NCBI GenBank assembly: GCA_022712235.1
Contig: JALAGW010000058.1
Location: 1-6,762 of the forward strand
Reading direction: 5' to 3'
From: Brevundimonas sp.
GTDB lineage: Bacteria; Pseudomonadota; Alphaproteobacteria; Caulobacterales; Caulobacteraceae
Length of the DNA: 6,762 bases
A model generated the notes under the pieces. That model made no database searches. It was given only the letters and a program-made list of their open reading frames with translations, and had not been told where the DNA came from. Made by a program: the position numbers and the translations under genes. Positions 1-6,144 of the stretch are shown one piece after another. Position 1 is the first letter of the stretch. The number at the start of each line of letters is the position of its first letter.

Positions 1-510
1 GTGCCCGCCGGCCCCGCCGCGCCGCGCGTCAGCGTGGCCGCCGCCGTCGGCCAGAGCGGCCTGGTCCAGGACGACCTGTCCCCGGCCCTGCTGGCCCACC
101 CCAAGGTCAAGGAATGCCTGGCCGAAACCCGCAGGGGCGAACGGTTCGAGCCCAACGTCGAGGTCTTCCGCTTGGCCGCTGACAAGCTGCTGTGGGCCGT
201 GCCTTGCGGCGAAGGCGCCTACAACTTCAACCAGACCTACTTCATCACCCCGGCCGACGGGACCGCGCCCCAGCCGGTCGTCTTCCCCACGGCGCAGGGC
301 AGCGAGCAGGATCTGGTCAACAGCCGCTATGATCCCAAGACCCGCACCCTCTTCGCCTTCGGCAAGGGGCGCGGCATCGGCGATTGCGGCCGCATGGGGA
401 CCTGGGCCTGGACCGGAGAGCGCTTCGCCCTGCTGGACGAGAAGGTCATGCCGAGCTGCACGGCCGTCCCCCAGGACCTGTGGCCGACCACCTGGCGCGC
501 CGCGACCTGA
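1..510 (+). CDS. DUF1176 family protein, C-terminal part (5' end outside window)
   Basis: The frame is open from the first base, so the gene begins to the left of the window. The GTG at position 1 is probably an internal valine. The visible 169 residues match my memory of the C-terminal half of DUF1176 proteins, which are usually around 340 residues and exported. Hallmarks seen: WAVPCGEGAYN (65-75 of the fragment), LVNSRYDPKTRTL (105-117), KGRGIGDCG (122-130), WAWTGERF (135-142) and a WPTTWRA end (161-167). Four cysteines (39, 69, 129, 153) could form disulphides in the periplasm, which is inference. The biochemical function of the family is not known to me. The signal peptide cannot be seen because of the truncation. 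The gene ends with TGA 26 bases before a strong hairpin terminator and faces the DUF885 gene on the opposite strand. Family assignment is fairly sure; role is unknown. Confidence 0.82.
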   Translation: MPAGPAAPRVSVAAAVGQSGLVQDDLSPALLAHPKVKECLAETRRGERFEPNVEVFRLAADKLLWAVPCGEGAYNFNQTYFITPADGTAPQPVVFPTAQGSEQDLVNSRYDPKTRTLFAFGKGRGIGDCGRMGTWAWTGERFALLDEKVMPSCTAVPQDLWPTTWRAAT

Positions 511-535
511 TCCCCGCTCAGCGCCTGACATGAAA

Positions 536-565
536 ACGGCCCGGACGCGCGAACGTCCGGGCCGT
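536..565. terminator. Strong intrinsic terminator between convergent genes, probably bidirectional
   Basis: A perfect 12-bp GC-rich stem (536-547 pairing with 554-565, arm ACGGCCCGGACG) closes a 6-base loop, CGCGAA. On the plus strand it is followed by CTTTCGTT. On the minus strand it is followed by TTTTCA, because AAAA precedes the left arm. It lies in the 81-base gap between the plus-strand gene ending at 510 and the minus-strand gene ending at 592, so it can stop transcription from both sides. The T-runs are short, but stem length and position make the call strong. Confidence 0.9.
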
Positions 566-591
566 CTTTCGTTGCAGTCCCGTGCGAGGCC

Positions 592-2382
592 TCAGGCCCG
601 CATCTGAGCCTCCAGCACGGCCAGCGGCAGGGAGCCGTTCATCAACACCTTGTCGTGGAAGGCGCGCAGGTCGAAACCGGGCCTGGCTTCGGCCTCGGCG
701 CGCAGACGGGCGATGACCGTGTGGCCGACCTTGTAGGCGCAGGCCTGACCCGGCCAGACGCAGTAGCGGTTGATCTCGCTGTTCGAGGCGTCCAGCGGCT
801 TGGCGCCCGAAGCCGCCATGTATTCGACCGCCCGCTCGCGGCTCCAGCGCTCGGAATGCAGCCCGGTGTCCACCACCAGACGCACGGCCCGGAACAGATA
901 GGACATCAGGAAGCCGACCCGGCCCAGCGGGTTGTCGGCATAGACGTTCAGGTCGTTGGCGGCGACCGCCTCGGCATACAGGGCCCAGCCCTCGTTATAG
1001 GCCGAGAAACCGCCCGCTCGACGCCATTGCGGCAGCTCGCCCGACTCGCGCTGCAGGGCGACCTGCAGGTGGTGGCCCGGCGAGGCCTCATGATAGGTCA
1101 GGGTCGGCAGGGCGAACTTCGGCCAGTTCCCGCTGTCGCGCAGGTTGATGTAATAGGCCCCCGGACGCGAACCATCCAGCGGCGGCCCCTGGTAATAGCC
1201 GCCCGGCGCGCCCGACTGGATCGAGACCGGCACGCGACGGATCTCGACATGGGATTTCGGCAGGCGGCCGAACACCTGGGGCAGCTTCGGCTCCAGAGCC
1301 GCCACCTGCTGGTTCAGCCAGGCCAGCAGTTCCGCCTTGCCCGCGTCGGTGTTGGCGAAGAGCTGGGCCGGGTCCTTGTTCAGGGCCTGAACGCGCTCGC
1401 CCACCGTGCCCTGGGTATAGCCCTGGGATTTCAGAATGGCGTCGATCTCGGCGCTGATCTCGGCGACCTGTTCCTGACCCATCTTGTGAATGTCGGCGGC
1501 GCTCAGCGTCGTGGTCGTGTTGGACTTCAGGCCGTTGGCGTAGAAGGCCTCGCCGTCAGGCAGGCGCCAGACCCCGGCGTCATGGGTCGCCTGCGGACGG
1601 ATGGCCTCCAGGGCCGCGATCTGACGGGCCAGGGCGGGCTTGACCTTCTCATCGACGATGGCGGCGGCGCGGGCGTCATAGCCCGGCAGGTTCAGGGCCG
1701 CGGTCTTCCTGATCAGCGACTTGACCATGGCCAGGTCGGCGGCGGGCGTGTCGCGCAGGGTGCGGACCTGGGGCAGCATGCGGTCGATGATGAAGTCGGG
1801 CGGGATGACGCCCAGACCGGCGTCCTCGCGCACCTTATCCGTCTCGCCGTCCAGCACCCCGGCGAAGGCCTCCAGCCGCGACAGGAAGGCCTCGGCCCCC
1901 GCCGCGTCCTCGACCCGATGCTGGTTGTCCATGAAGTCCGGCGTCTCGAAATAGGCGCCCGAAAGCTGGGTGACGATATAGGGCGAGGGTCGGCCCGGCC
2001 CCGAGCCATAGGCGAAGCGCGAAGTCTCGGCCGAGGTCTCGCGGCCGAAGGCGGCGATGGCGTAGTTCAGGGCGCCGGCCTCGCTGAGACCCGTCTGGTC
2101 GAAGGCGCGCAGGCTTGCCCAGCGGCTGACGGCCTTGTCGCGATCCTTGCGGATGGCGTCGGGGCTGATCGCCGTCAGCTTGGACGACAGGCCGGAGCGC
2201 GCGCCGCGGTCAAGGCCGAGGTTGGTGGCGTATTCGGGATTGTCGTCGATGTCGGCCTCGAACCAGCCGTCCAGCAGGGCGTTCAGGCGCCCGTCTGCAT
2301 CATTGGCGGCGGCGTGCGCCAGCGAGGGCGCGACGGCGGCCGTGGCGGCGGCGGTCAACAGAAGGCGGCGGCGGTCGATCAT
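592..2382 (-). CDS. DUF885 family exported protein, putative metal-dependent peptidase or hydrolase (paralog 2 of tandem pair)
   Basis: A 596-residue protein of full family length (about 600). The N-terminus MIDRRRLLL followed by an Ala-rich segment and AHA-A near residues 22-25 looks like a signal peptide, possibly Tat type because of the consecutive arginines at 4-6, so a periplasmic or surface location is expected. The diagnostic DUF885 motif HEASPGHH is at 431-438, followed by NEGWALYAE at 463-471 (E464 a likely metal ligand), RLVVDTGLH at 501-509 and YCVWPGQACAYKVGH at 540-554. The first histidine and the HH pair are spaced HEx4HH, unlike the classic HExxH of zinc peptidases. The family is widely annotated as metallopeptidase-like, but the substrate is not known to me. 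The ATG at 2380-2382 is supported by GGGGAG (2390-2395) with a 7-base spacer. It follows its paralog by 91 bases with no obvious terminator or promoter between them, so cotranscription is likely. Transcription ends at the 536-565 hairpin. Confidence 0.9.
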   Translation of the reverse strand: MIDRRRLLLTAAATAAVAPSLAHAAANDADGRLNALLDGWFEADIDDNPEYATNLGLDRGARSGLSSKLTAISPDAIRKDRDKAVSRWASLRAFDQTGLSEAGALNYAIAAFGRETSAETSRFAYGSGPGRPSPYIVTQLSGAYFETPDFMDNQHRVEDAAGAEAFLSRLEAFAGVLDGETDKVREDAGLGVIPPDFIIDRMLPQVRTLRDTPAADLAMVKSLIRKTAALNLPGYDARAAAIVDEKVKPALARQIAALEAIRPQATHDAGVWRLPDGEAFYANGLKSNTTTTLSAADIHKMGQEQVAEISAEIDAILKSQGYTQGTVGERVQALNKDPAQLFANTDAGKAELLAWLNQQVAALEPKLPQVFGRLPKSHVEIRRVPVSIQSGAPGGYYQGPPLDGSRPGAYYINLRDSGNWPKFALPTLTYHEASPGHHLQVALQRESGELPQWRRAGGFSAYNEGWALYAEAVAANDLNVYADNPLGRVGFLMSYLFRAVRLVVDTGLHSERWSRERAVEYMAASGAKPLDASNSEINRYCVWPGQACAYKVGHTVIARLRAEAEARPGFDLRAFHDKVLMNGSLPLAVLEAQMRA

Positions 2383-2398
2383 GAAGAAGCTCCCCGTC

Positions 2399-2427
2399 GA
2401 GGCGGGCGCGACGCCGCGCGCCCCCTC
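2399..2427 (-). other. GC-rich hairpin in the gap between the two DUF885 genes, abutting the second gene's ribosome binding site
   Basis: The 91-base gap contains an 11-bp stem with one bulged base (C2403): 2399-2402 plus 2404-2410 pair with 2417-2427 around a 6-base loop. In the minus-strand transcript the structure ends three bases before the GGGGAG Shine-Dalgarno (2395-2390) of the downstream gene. No U-run follows on the transcript, so it is not a typical intrinsic terminator. It could stabilise the 3' end of a processed upstream message or tune translation of the downstream gene; both are inference. In DNA this GC-rich, some hairpins arise by chance. Confidence 0.4.
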
Positions 2428-2473
2428 ACTACTCAGACTATTCGTCGGGCCGGCGCGCCCGTGGTTCGAAAGA

Positions 2474-4306
2474 TCAGGCCGGCGTCCAGGCGTTCATGGT
2501 CCGCTCCAGAACCGTCAGCGGCACGCCGCCCAGGCCCAGGCCGGCGTCGTGGAAGCCCTTGATGTCGAAGCGGTCGCCCAGGCGACGCTTGGCGTCTTCG
2601 CGCAGCTTGACCCAGGTGGTGTGGCCGACCTTGTAGCTGGAGGCCTGACCCGGCCAGACGCAGTAGCGCTCGACCTCGGTGGCGATGCTCGACTCCTGGT
2701 CGCCCAGGGTATCGACCATGTAGCGGATGCCCTGCTCGCGGCTCCAGCGCTTGTGATGCAGGCCCGAGTCCACGACCAGACGCGCGGCGCGGAACATCAG
2801 CGACTGCAGATAGCCGATCTGGCCGAAGGGATCGTTTTCATAGGCGCCGATCTCGTCCGCCAGCTGTTCCGAATACAGGCCCCAGCCCTCGGAATAGGCC
2901 GAGAAGCCCATGACCTTCATCAGCAGCGGCGTGTCCGGCTGCTCCTGCTGCAGGGCGATCTGGAAGTGATGGCCCGGCACCGCCTCGTGATAGGTCAGGG
3001 TCGGCAAGGTCCACTTGGGCCATTCCGCCGTGTCGCGCAGGTTGATGTAGTAGGCGCCCGGACGCGAACCATCCAGGGCCGGCGGCTGATAGTAGCCGCC
3101 CGGCGCCCCGGCCTCGATGGCCTTGGGCACGCGCTTGATGTCGCAGGGCGACTTGGGCAGGCGGCCGAAATATTCCGGCATGCGCGCCTGGATGGCGACC
3201 ATCTGGGCGTTCAGTTCCTTGATCAGCTCGTCCTTGGCCTCATCCGTGTTCGGATAGACGAAGCGCGGGTCCTTGCCGAGGGCGGCGATGCGCGCGCCGA
3301 CCGAGCCTTGCGTCAGGCCCTGCGCCTTCAGCAGGGCGTCGGCGCGGCTGGAGATGTCGGCCACCTGCTCCAGCCCCATCTGATGCACCTCGTCCGGCGT
3401 CATCGAGGAGGTGGTGTAGTATTTCAGGCCGAAGCGATAATAGGCCTCGCCGTCCGGCAGGCGCCAAACCCCGCCGTCATGGGTCGCGCCGGGACGCACC
3501 GCCTTCAGGGCGTCAGCCTGACGCTGGATGGCCGGATAGACCTCCTTGGTCAGGATGGCCTCGGCCCTGGCGGCCCAGTCGCCGGGCAGGTTCTTCTCGG
3601 CCGCGCGACGCGCCAGGGAGGTGGTCATGACCGACTCGGCCGCGGCCGTGCCGGTGATGGCCCCCATCTGGGTCAGGGTGCGGTCGATCACGAAGTCCGG
3701 CGGCACGGCCCCGGCCGAAAACTCGGCCTGCATCCGCGCCCGCTCGTCGTCCAGACCCTTGGCGAAGTCCGACAGGCGCGACAGATAGGCCTCGGCGTCG
3801 TCCGCCGCCTCGATGCGGTGCTGGCTGTCGAGGAAGTCGGGGATCTGCTGATAGGCGCCGCCCAGTTGGCTGACGGTATAGGGCGAGGGCGAGAAGCCGC
3901 CGCCGTAGGGGAAGCTGTCACCCGTCATCAGGGTGTCGCCGAAGAACTCCAGCGAGTCGTAATAGGTCTGCTCGGTCGTCGTCAGCTGACGCTTGTCGAT
4001 AGCCTTGAGGGCGGTCATGCCGTCCTTGAACTTGACCTTGTCGGCGTCGATCTTGGCCTGCGAACGGTCGCTCAGCTTGAAACGCGCCTGGGCCATCGGC
4101 CCCCGGTCCATGCCCAGCATGGTCAGGGTCTCCGGATCGGACAGGATCATCTCCTGGGCGATCTTGTCGAGCAGAGCCAGGAACTGGGCCGACGCGGGGC
4201 CAGCGGCAGGGGCTGCAGCGGTCTGCGCCAACGCGCGGGCGGCGCCCGAGGCCGCAAACGCGCCTCCCAGGGCGGCGGTCATCAACAGGCGGCGACGGTC
4301 CATCAT
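2474..4306 (-). CDS. DUF885 family exported protein, putative metal-dependent peptidase or hydrolase (paralog 1 of tandem pair)
   Basis: A 610-residue protein with the start placed at the ATG of 4304-4306. A longer frame opens at a TTG (4319-4321), but that extension is made of the Shine-Dalgarno sequence GGAGGA (4318-4313), so it cannot be coding. The chosen start also aligns MMDRRRLLM with MIDRRRLLL of the paralog. A signal peptide is predicted: arginines 4-6, a hydrophobic Ala/Gly stretch, and likely cleavage after ALA at 25-27; Tat export is possible. Family motifs: HEAVPGHH (440-447), SEGWGLYSE (472-480, E473 a likely metal ligand), RLVVDSGLHH (509-518) and YCVWPGQASSYKVGH (548-562). Over residues 400-453 it shares 44 of 54 positions with the paralog by my count, so the two arose by tandem duplication. 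A candidate promoter and a hairpin covering the ribosome binding site lie directly upstream. The substrate is unknown; the family is usually described as peptidase-like. Confidence 0.92.
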   Translation of the reverse strand: MMDRRRLLMTAALGGAFAASGAARALAQTAAAPAAGPASAQFLALLDKIAQEMILSDPETLTMLGMDRGPMAQARFKLSDRSQAKIDADKVKFKDGMTALKAIDKRQLTTTEQTYYDSLEFFGDTLMTGDSFPYGGGFSPSPYTVSQLGGAYQQIPDFLDSQHRIEAADDAEAYLSRLSDFAKGLDDERARMQAEFSAGAVPPDFVIDRTLTQMGAITGTAAAESVMTTSLARRAAEKNLPGDWAARAEAILTKEVYPAIQRQADALKAVRPGATHDGGVWRLPDGEAYYRFGLKYYTTSSMTPDEVHQMGLEQVADISSRADALLKAQGLTQGSVGARIAALGKDPRFVYPNTDEAKDELIKELNAQMVAIQARMPEYFGRLPKSPCDIKRVPKAIEAGAPGGYYQPPALDGSRPGAYYINLRDTAEWPKWTLPTLTYHEAVPGHHFQIALQQEQPDTPLLMKVMGFSAYSEGWGLYSEQLADEIGAYENDPFGQIGYLQSLMFRAARLVVDSGLHHKRWSREQGIRYMVDTLGDQESSIATEVERYCVWPGQASSYKVGHTTWVKLREDAKRRLGDRFDIKGFHDAGLGLGGVPLTVLERTMNAWTPA

Positions 4307-4312
4307 CGGGCT

Positions 4313-4334
4313 TCCTCCCAAAAGCGATGGGAGG
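4313..4334 (-). promoter_or_regulatory. Shine-Dalgarno of the first DUF885 gene inside a 7-bp hairpin
   Basis: In the minus-strand transcript, CCUCCCA (4334-4328), a 7-base loop UCGCUUU (4327-4321) and UGGGAGG (4320-4314) form a perfect 7-bp stem. The right arm is the Shine-Dalgarno (GGAGGA, 4318-4313), seven bases before the ATG at 4306. Folding would hide the ribosome binding site completely. The left arm exists intact only in transcripts that start upstream of it. A start from the candidate promoter near 4328-4332 would cut the arm away or shorten it. The pairing is seen in the sequence; a regulatory role, such as a temperature switch or a block on read-through messages, is inference. Confidence 0.5.
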
Positions 4335-4338
4335 GGAC

Positions 4339-4364
4339 ACTAGCGAAGCCTTGCCGCCCCGCAA
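4339..4364 (-). promoter_or_regulatory. Candidate promoter for the DUF885 pair
   Basis: On the minus strand, TTGCGG (4364-4359) is followed after 14 bases by GCTAGT (4344-4339). This resembles the housekeeping promoter pattern described for Caulobacter (TTGaC-type -35, GCTA-type -10, shorter spacing than in E. coli). Read in the E. coli manner, TTGCGG and TAGTGT are 16 bases apart. The expected transcription start falls around 4328-4332, giving a leader of roughly 22-26 bases before the ATG at 4306. The gap is the only sizeable non-coding stretch before the DUF885 genes. Promoter calls by eye in GC-rich DNA are uncertain. Confidence 0.42.
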
Positions 4365-4385
4365 GCCGCCACTGTCACGGCAAGG
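4349..4385. repeat. 8-bp inverted repeat overlapping the candidate promoter
   Basis: CCTTGCCG (4349-4356) and CGGCAAGG (4378-4385) are perfect inverted copies separated by 21 bases. The central part contains GCAAG (4361-4365), which could pair instead with CTTGC (4350-4354), so two exclusive folds are possible. The candidate -35 lies within the repeat and one arm falls in the promoter spacer. It could be a protein-binding site or the end-of-message structure of the upstream operon. No U-run follows on the minus-strand transcript, so a classic terminator is not supported. Confidence 0.35.
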
Positions 4386-4399
4386 ATGAAGTTTCGTCC
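4384..4399. promoter_or_regulatory. Imperfect palindrome GGAnGAAnnTTCnTCC, possible operator
   Basis: Twelve of sixteen positions are symmetric, in a GGA-GAA / TTC-TCC arrangement. The centre is about 60 bases upstream of the predicted start of the DUF885 transcript, a spacing often used by activators. It lies 22 bases after the stop of the 81-residue gene. I do not recognise the regulator, and a chance palindrome is possible. Confidence 0.22.
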
Positions 4400-4421
4400 A
4401 TACTGCGCCGCCGCATGAAAA

Positions 4422-4667
4422 TCAGACCGGCTGGACATGGGCCTTGAGGCAGTCGCGCACGGCCTTCTTCAGGTCGCCCGGCGCATTGGGCTCATCCACG
4501 CCCTCGGCGGCCAGAACCGCCTTCATCGCCGCGTCCAGACCCTTGGGCAGGGCCGCGATCACCTTCTTCTGCCCCTTGTCATGCAGGCAGAAGCCGACCT
4601 CGCTGCACAGGGCGGCGAACAGGGCGTCGAAGTCCACGTGGGCGAAGTCGTGGGCGGCGTCAGTCAT
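4422..4667 (-). CDS. Small 81-residue protein of unknown function, downstream of S-formylglutathione hydrolase
   Basis: The frame is open back to 4748, but that extension overlaps the end of the formylglutathione hydrolase gene and reads as its out-of-frame shadow. The ATG at 4665-4667 (MTDAAHDF...) lies 10 bases after the TAA of that gene, the normal geometry for a coupled gene. No strong Shine-Dalgarno is seen (only GAG three bases before the ATG), which suggests translation depends on the ribosome finishing the upstream gene. The protein looks soluble and mostly helical, with no signal or membrane segment. Three cysteines (C21, C27, C73) and nearby histidines (H29, H77) stand out, in ALCSEVGFCLHDKGQKKVI (19-37) and DCLKAH (72-77). 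I do not recognise the family. Its position suggests a link with formaldehyde or glutathione metabolism, which is inference only. It is probably the last gene of the operon. Confidence 0.75.
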   Translation of the reverse strand: MTDAAHDFAHVDFDALFAALCSEVGFCLHDKGQKKVIAALPKGLDAAMKAVLAAEGVDEPNAPGDLKKAVRDCLKAHVQPV

Positions 4668-4677
4668 AGACTCAGGC

Positions 4678-5505
4678 TTACAGGCGGGTCGCATGGAAGG
4701 CCACGTGGTCGCCCACGAAGCTGGCCATGAAGAAGTAGGAGTGATCATAGCCCGCCTGCATCCGCAGGGTCAGCCCCTGCCCCGCCTTTTTGGCCGCCGC
4801 GACCAGAAGCTCGGGCTTCAGTTGATCGGCCAGGAAGCTGTCGGCGTCGCCCTGATCCACCAGGATGTCGTCAAAGCGCCCCGCCGCCGCCCCGCCCTCG
4901 ATCAGAAGGGCCGCATCGTGTTTCGCCCATTCGGCGCGGTCTTCACCCAGATAGGCGGAAAACGCCTTCTCGCCCCACGGACAGCGCGTCGGCGACGAGA
5001 TCGGCGCGAAGGCCGAAACGGACCTGAACAGCTCGGGATGACGCAGGGCCAGGGTCAGGGCCCCGTGCCCGCCCATCGAATGGCCGAAGATCGAACGCGT
5101 CTTCGTCGTCGGGAACTCGGCGTCGATCAGGGCGATCAGCTCGTCCGTGACATAGCTTTCCATGCGGAAGTGCGGCGCCCACGGCGCTTGCGTCGCATCG
5201 ACATAGAAACCCGCGCCCTGGCCCAGGTCATAGGCCTGATCGTCCGCCACGCCCTCGCCGCGCGGCGAGGTGTCCGGCGCCACGATGATGACGCCATGCT
5301 CGGCGGCGGCCCTGTAGGCTCCGGCCTTGGTGGTGAAATTATCCTCGGTGCAGGTCAGGCCCGACAGCCAGATCAGCACGGGGAACGGCCCTTCGCCTGC
5401 GGGCGTGAACACCGACAGGGTCATGGGCGTGCCCGTCGTCGCGCTGTCGTGCTTCAGATAGCGCAGGGTTCCGCCGTGAACGACGTGGCTCTTGACCGTT
5501 TCCAT
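4678..5505 (-). CDS. fghA: S-formylglutathione hydrolase
   Basis: A cytosolic alpha/beta-hydrolase that cleaves S-formylglutathione to formate and glutathione, the second step of glutathione-dependent formaldehyde detoxification. The 275 residues match the family length. Seen: the oxyanion and cysteine region LSGLTCTEDNF (48-58, with C52 at the conserved thiol position), APDTSPRGE (76-84), the nucleophile motif GHSMGGHGA (141-149, Ser143), DQGDADSFL (217-225, with Asp220 or Asp222 as the acid) and GYDHSYFF (252-259, His255). The active site appears complete. The ATG at 5503-5505 is chosen; a TTG directly before it (5506-5508) is an alternative start. GGAG at 5518-5515 lies 9 bases before the ATG and 6 before the TTG. 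The gene starts 15 bases after the stop of the lipoprotein gene and is followed 10 bases later by the 81-residue gene. The partner dehydrogenase gene (frmA/adhC type) is not in the window. Confidence 0.96.
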   Translation of the reverse strand: METVKSHVVHGGTLRYLKHDSATTGTPMTLSVFTPAGEGPFPVLIWLSGLTCTEDNFTTKAGAYRAAAEHGVIIVAPDTSPRGEGVADDQAYDLGQGAGFYVDATQAPWAPHFRMESYVTDELIALIDAEFPTTKTRSIFGHSMGGHGALTLALRHPELFRSVSAFAPISSPTRCPWGEKAFSAYLGEDRAEWAKHDAALLIEGGAAAGRFDDILVDQGDADSFLADQLKPELLVAAAKKAGQGLTLRMQAGYDHSYFFMASFVGDHVAFHATRL

Positions 5506-5520
5506 CAACTCAAACTCCAG

Positions 5521-6078
5521 TCAGTCAGGCCAGACGCTGGCCATGAAGGCGTCGTCCAGGCGGCCGCCGTCCTTCGAGAAATGCGCATACCAGTCACGCG
5601 GGATCGGCGGGCTGGCCCCGGCCGGGGGCGCGCCGCCGCCCCAGGCCTCGAAGCCGACCCCGACCAGGATGGGCCCCTCGCGCACGGCGGGCGCGGGCAC
5701 GGCCTCGACCGCCTTGACCACCGCCGCGACCGTCTCGGCGCCGGGGGCCGGGTCGCCGGTGACGACCCAGGCCTTGGCCCGTCCGCCCGGCTTGACCATC
5801 AGCAGCAGCATGCCCGAGGCGCCGGGCTGAACCGGCGCGGCGCGCACGGCGCCCTCGGCCGCCGCCGTCGCGGCGTTGACATAGGGCGACAGGGCCGAGA
5901 CCTCGACCCGCGCCTTCATGACCGGATCGGGCAGGTAGAGGACCACGTCCTTGCCGACCCAGGCCTCGGCCGGCGCTTCGGCCACTGGCGCGCCGTCGGC
6001 GCCCCGGTCGCAGGCCGCCAATCCCAGCGACAGGCTGAACGCCGCCAGCCCCGCCGTCATCGCCGCTTTCGCTCTCAT
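5521..6078 (-). CDS. Predicted small lipoprotein of unknown function
   Basis: The frame extends back to 6126, but the start is placed at the ATG of 6076-6078. GGAG (6087-6084) lies five bases before it, and it puts a lipoprotein signal at the very N-terminus: MRAK, a hydrophobic stretch, then a lipobox LAAC with Cys23. This gives 185 residues. Asp24 follows the cysteine; in E. coli an Asp there tends to keep lipoproteins in the inner membrane, though the rule may not hold in alphaproteobacteria. After a flexible Ala/Pro-rich linker (about 28-39), the mature part contains VGKDVVLYLPD (41-51), a hydrophobic strand MLLLMVKP (90-97), WVVTGDP (104-110), a Gly/Pro-rich loop (147-160) and a Trp-containing tail (SVWPD). 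I do not recognise the family. It sits 15 bases before fghA and is probably in the same operon, which does not by itself show a shared function. Confidence 0.72.
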   Translation of the reverse strand: MRAKAAMTAGLAAFSLSLGLAACDRGADGAPVAEAPAEAWVGKDVVLYLPDPVMKARVEVSALSPYVNAATAAAEGAVRAAPVQPGASGMLLLMVKPGGRAKAWVVTGDPAPGAETVAAVVKAVEAVPAPAVREGPILVGVGFEAWGGGAPPAGASPPIPRDWYAHFSKDGGRLDDAFMASVWPD

Positions 6079-6144
6079 CTCGTCTCCGCCTTCAAACCCA
6101 GGCCCTGCTTTATCCCGTGCGGACAAAGGCAGATAGGCCCGCCG

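Noticed and set aside
2446..2461. Short inverted repeat CGGGC/GCCCG after the first DUF885 gene, as a terminator
   Set aside because: The stem is only 5 bp and no U-run follows; this is common by chance at this GC content.
4307..4321. TTG start at 4321 for the first DUF885 gene
   Set aside because: The extra codons are the Shine-Dalgarno sequence itself, and the paralog begins at the position matching the ATG at 4306.
4668..4748. N-terminal extension of the 81-residue protein into fghA
   Set aside because: It overlaps the fghA 3' end out of frame and has a Trp/Pro/Ser composition unlike the rest; the ATG at 4667 fits the operon spacing.
6079..6126. Longer start for the lipoprotein gene at 6126
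   Set aside because: It would place 16 polar residues before the signal peptide and cover the GGAG at 6084-6087, which is well placed for the ATG at 6078.
6105..6132. Hairpin (about 11 pairs with one mismatch and one bulge) in the gap after the truncated hypothetical gene, considered as a terminator or promoter region
   Set aside because: No U-run follows on the minus strand, and the GATAAA-like element inside has no suitably spaced -35. At most it is a weak intercistronic structure.
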